A stretch of 8,247 nucleotides of DNA, taken from the NCBI GenBank assembly GCA_030640865.1, contig DAOWIP010000112.1, positions 1-8,247 on the forward strand. The letters run 5' to 3'. The DNA comes from Sedimentisphaerales bacterium. Lineage in GTDB: Bacteria; Planctomycetota; Phycisphaerae; Sedimentisphaerales; SM23-30. This document shows positions 6,249 to 8,247 of the stretch, piece after piece. The notes below the pieces were generated by a model that saw only the letters and a program-made list of their open reading frames with translations, had not been told where the DNA came from and did no database searches. Within the stretch, counting starts at the first letter, position 1; every line of letters starts with the position of its first letter. The position numbers were made by a program, and so were the translations under genes.

Positions 6249-6422
6249 GCGGGCGTAGGCCGGATAAAAAGCCGGCGATTTCCGGCGTTGAATAGCGAAT
6301 TGGGAATGCGACAGGTGAGTTTTTTCCGGAACCAAGACCCGAAAGCGGGTATATCTGGAAACCATAAGAACAGAAGTTAAATTGCATTGAAAACGACGAC
6401 AGAAAAGAAAATAGGCTAAATC
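6249..6422. other. Hairpin-rich gap at a composition boundary
   Basis: The gap begins GC-rich, with GCCGG (6271-6275)/CCGGC (6282-6286) and further CCGG repeats, then becomes AT-rich ahead of the methylase gene. It also holds the two-tier stem-loop at 6323-6361. No T-run follows the first stem, so no intrinsic terminator is supported for the DUF4139-like gene, and no coding frame with recognisable content is present. Confidence 0.5.
6323..6361 (+). promoter_or_regulatory. Two-tier stem-loop upstream of the methylase
   Basis: TTTCCGG (6323-6329) pairs with CTGGAAA (6355-6361) through 7 bp including one G-U, enclosing a perfect inner hairpin ACCCG-AAAG-CGGGT (6337-6350). It ends 61 bases before the methylase start and would sit in its leader or mark the edge of an inserted segment. 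It matches no riboswitch I recognise. The structure is plain; any role is inferred. Confidence 0.45.
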
Positions 6423-7949
6423 ATGACATTTAATAAACCATCAGAAGCAATACAAATGAGTCTTTTTCCTGAATCAAAACTATCCATTGATATTGCAGAG
6501 TTTGTAACTCCTAAAACTTATGCTGGTTTAGCAGGTTTTCATAAATACTGGGGGAAGAAACCCATAGAAGGCATATCTTACCTTGTTGAAAAGTGTACCA
6601 ACGAAGACGATATTGTTATGGACCCGTTCCTTGGTTCTGGGCTGATATCGCGAGAGTGCCTCCTACGAAACAGACGGTTTGTTGGAATTGACATCAATCC
6701 ATTCTCTATTGAGCATGCATCTTTCCTGCTCAATCTCCCTTCTCCTCAAGAGTACTATCGGGCACTGATTGAAGTTGAAAGCCTGGTGGCTGAGAAAATC
6801 AACAGTACCTATCTAACTTCGGAAGAGCAAATTGCATCCCATTATCTTTGGGAAGGAAATAAAATCACCTCTGTATGGATCAAACCAAAAAAAGGACGGA
6901 TTCGAATCAAACGGGAGCCTTCTGATCTGGACATCAAATCCTATTCATATTACAAAGACTATACCCCGCAGCATTTCAGAAATCTAACATTTTTCACCAA
7001 TTCCCGGATAAATGTTAAGCCGACTATGAATGTGAGTGATATTCTTACTGGTCGAGCAATGCGAAATATCGATCTGCTTATCGAGTCATTTTCTGATTAT
7101 CCATCACATATTAAGCGCACACTTCTTCTTACGCTGACATCTTCGGTTGGTCAGATGTCAAACATGGTCTTTGCCATCAAAAACCGGAGTAATGGTAAGA
7201 GAAATGGGAACGGCGATAAAATAGAGGTTGGTAGTTGGGTTATTGGGTTCTGGCTGCCCAATACGCATTTTGAAATCAACGCTTGGAATTGTTTTAAAAA
7301 CCGCGCAAACAAATTGCTGAAGGCACTACCAAGCCAGAGGCAAGCCGTTTATAAAGTTTCGAACGACTGCGCGTCTGTTGGGGCTTCAGATTTTAACGCA
7401 TGGCTCATCAATTCGGACTGTCGAACAGCACTCAGAGAAATGCCCTCACAATCAGTATCTTTCGTTTGCACGGACCCTCCCCATAGTGACCGTGTCCCTT
7501 ATCTTGAACTAAGTGAATTATGGAATTCCTTGTTGGGTTATACCGTAGATTTTGAAAGAGAGATTGTTGTTTCCAATGCAAAGGAACGCCTGAAATCGAA
7601 GAGCAACTATAATTCAGAAATGACCGAGTTCTTCATGGAAACATCCAGGGTTCTCAAACCCTATGGACACATAGCATTGTATTTCAATGCGCGAGATGAA
7701 GAAAGTTGGCAATATCTAATGTGCATCGAGAAAACATCCGATTCACTGAAATTTGTCGGATGCTTCCCGATGGCGTACTCTGCCACTTCTGTTGTCCAGG
7801 ATAATCGCAAGGGCGCTATGAAGAATGACTATGTTATCGTATACCAAAAACTACAAGCTAACGGTGGATATCAATTGTTGAGTGCCTTTACGAGCATTCC
7901 TGGTTGGTCATCCCAATTTCCGGAAAAAACTGAAAGTAGGTCAAAATGA
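6423..7949 (+). CDS. Amino-DNA methyltransferase (N6-adenine or N4-cytosine)
   Basis: A 508-residue S-adenosylmethionine-dependent DNA methylase. In order: HKYWGKKPIEGISYLVEK (40-57), a motif X-like segment; DIVMDPFLGSG (63-73), motif I for cofactor binding; RRFVGIDINPFSIEHA (84-99), motif II; a long variable region (about 105-300) that could carry target recognition; WLINSDCRTALREMPSQSVSFVCTDPPHSD (327-356), with catalytic motif IV as DPPH; then RVLKPYGHIALYF (409-421). Motif I precedes IV with the recognition-type region between them, the alpha-like order. Motif IV is normally (D/N/S)PP(Y/F/W); His354 in the aromatic position is unusual. The start has only a weak ATAGG (6411-6415) in front. 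The gene is AT-richer than its neighbours (18 G+C in 60 at 6421-6480, against 34 in 60 at 5461-5520), suggesting transfer. Its stop overlaps the next start (ATGA), so it probably belongs to a two-gene restriction-modification or defence unit. Target sequence and methylated base are unknown. Confidence 0.85.
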   Translation: MTFNKPSEAIQMSLFPESKLSIDIAEFVTPKTYAGLAGFHKYWGKKPIEGISYLVEKCTNEDDIVMDPFLGSGLISRECLLRNRRFVGIDINPFSIEHASFLLNLPSPQEYYRALIEVESLVAEKINSTYLTSEEQIASHYLWEGNKITSVWIKPKKGRIRIKREPSDLDIKSYSYYKDYTPQHFRNLTFFTNSRINVKPTMNVSDILTGRAMRNIDLLIESFSDYPSHIKRTLLLTLTSSVGQMSNMVFAIKNRSNGKRNGNGDKIEVGSWVIGFWLPNTHFEINAWNCFKNRANKLLKALPSQRQAVYKVSNDCASVGASDFNAWLINSDCRTALREMPSQSVSFVCTDPPHSDRVPYLELSELWNSLLGYTVDFEREIVVSNAKERLKSKSNYNSEMTEFFMETSRVLKPYGHIALYFNARDEESWQYLMCIEKTSDSLKFVGCFPMAYSATSVVQDNRKGAMKNDYVIVYQKLQANGGYQLLSAFTSIPGWSSQFPEKTESRSK

Positions 7950-8247
7950 AAGACTTCGACTATTGGAAGAAATTGCATGAAAGTGACAAATTAGAGGAGT
8001 TCAGTTCAGACGAGCAAGGCCTTCTTTGGCTCAAAGTGAAATCTATTGTTCGAAAAGAACTCATCTCCGAGTTTGTCACAGAGAACGAAATAGGACTGAA
8101 AGAGACTTTATTAAAGGGCCAATTTTTTGAGTTATACGCCCTGCTTGTTAAAAATCCTACGAAATCCCACAAGCTATTGAACTCTTATTTCGAGAAAAAA
8201 AACAAGACCCTCTCGGCTGCTTTAAACACAAAAAAACTCGTCTCAGA
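7946..8247 (+). CDS. Unrecognised protein coupled to the methylase, N-terminal part only
   Basis: An open frame of 100 codons runs off the right edge without a stop. Its ATG (7946-7948) overlaps the methylase TGA (7947-7949) by four bases, and AGTAGG (7935-7940) lies five bases upstream, so translation is probably coupled. The protein begins MKDFDYWKKLHESDKLEEFS and continues KVKSIVRKELISEFVTENEIGLKE and KGQFFELYALLVKNPTKSH: charged, Lys/Glu-rich and likely helical, with no signal peptide or membrane segment. I do not recognise a family and see no nuclease motif (such as PD-(D/E)XK) in the visible part. Position after a DNA methylase makes a restriction endonuclease or another defence partner the leading guess; a specificity or regulatory protein is also possible. 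The frame is well supported by the overlap and coding appearance; the function is not. Confidence 0.7.
   Translation, partial: MKDFDYWKKLHESDKLEEFSSDEQGLLWLKVKSIVRKELISEFVTENEIGLKETLLKGQFFELYALLVKNPTKSHKLLNSYFEKKNKTLSAALNTKKLVS

Noticed and set aside
6132..6387. Minus-strand frames over the end of the DUF4139-like gene and the following gap
   Set aside because: They overlap the real C-terminus and the stem-loops, with no recognisable protein content.

Overview
The window looks like a piece of a bacterial chromosome, most plausibly from a Planctomycetota (Phycisphaerae-like) genome. That assignment is inference. It rests on the mix of a Tat-type Gfo/Idh/MocA oxidoreductase, a secreted nitrilase-superfamily hydrolase, exported TolB-like beta-propeller proteins, a DUF6868-type small membrane protein and a DUF4139-type protein, together with short dispersed palindromes of the GTGGG...CCCAC-CCTAC kind. 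No rRNA, tRNA, CRISPR array, transposase or integrase gene is visible.

Layout. (1) Bases 1-1388, minus strand: the first 75 codons of a Tat-exported Gfo/Idh/MocA oxidoreductase (running off the left edge), preceded by a 354-residue exported carbon-nitrogen hydrolase with an intact Glu-Lys-Cys triad. A good sigma70-like promoter and a leader with a very stable hairpin lie upstream of the hydrolase. (2) Bases 1389-1725: a divergent intergenic region with promoter and operator candidates. (3) Bases 1726-3986, plus strand: two tandem paralogous exported beta-propeller (PD40/TolB-like) proteins separated by 113 bases containing a nested inverted repeat, and closed by an intrinsic terminator near 4034-4053. 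(4) Bases 4149-6248, plus strand: a small DUF6868-like two-helix membrane protein, then a 590-residue exported DUF4139-like protein with an unusual tryptophan-rich tail. (5) Bases 6249-8247: after a hairpin-rich gap the composition turns AT-rich. A 508-residue amino-DNA methyltransferase follows, with an ATGA stop/start overlap into an unrecognised gene that runs off the right edge.

How they may work together. Regions 1-4 are an envelope/export neighbourhood: every complete protein is secreted or membrane-bound. No specific pathway can be read from the sequence. Region 5 looks like an acquired DNA-modification module. The translational coupling of the methylase to an unknown partner makes a restriction-modification or related defence unit the best guess, and it is the part of the window most worth following. 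The partner is truncated by the window end, so its function is not established.
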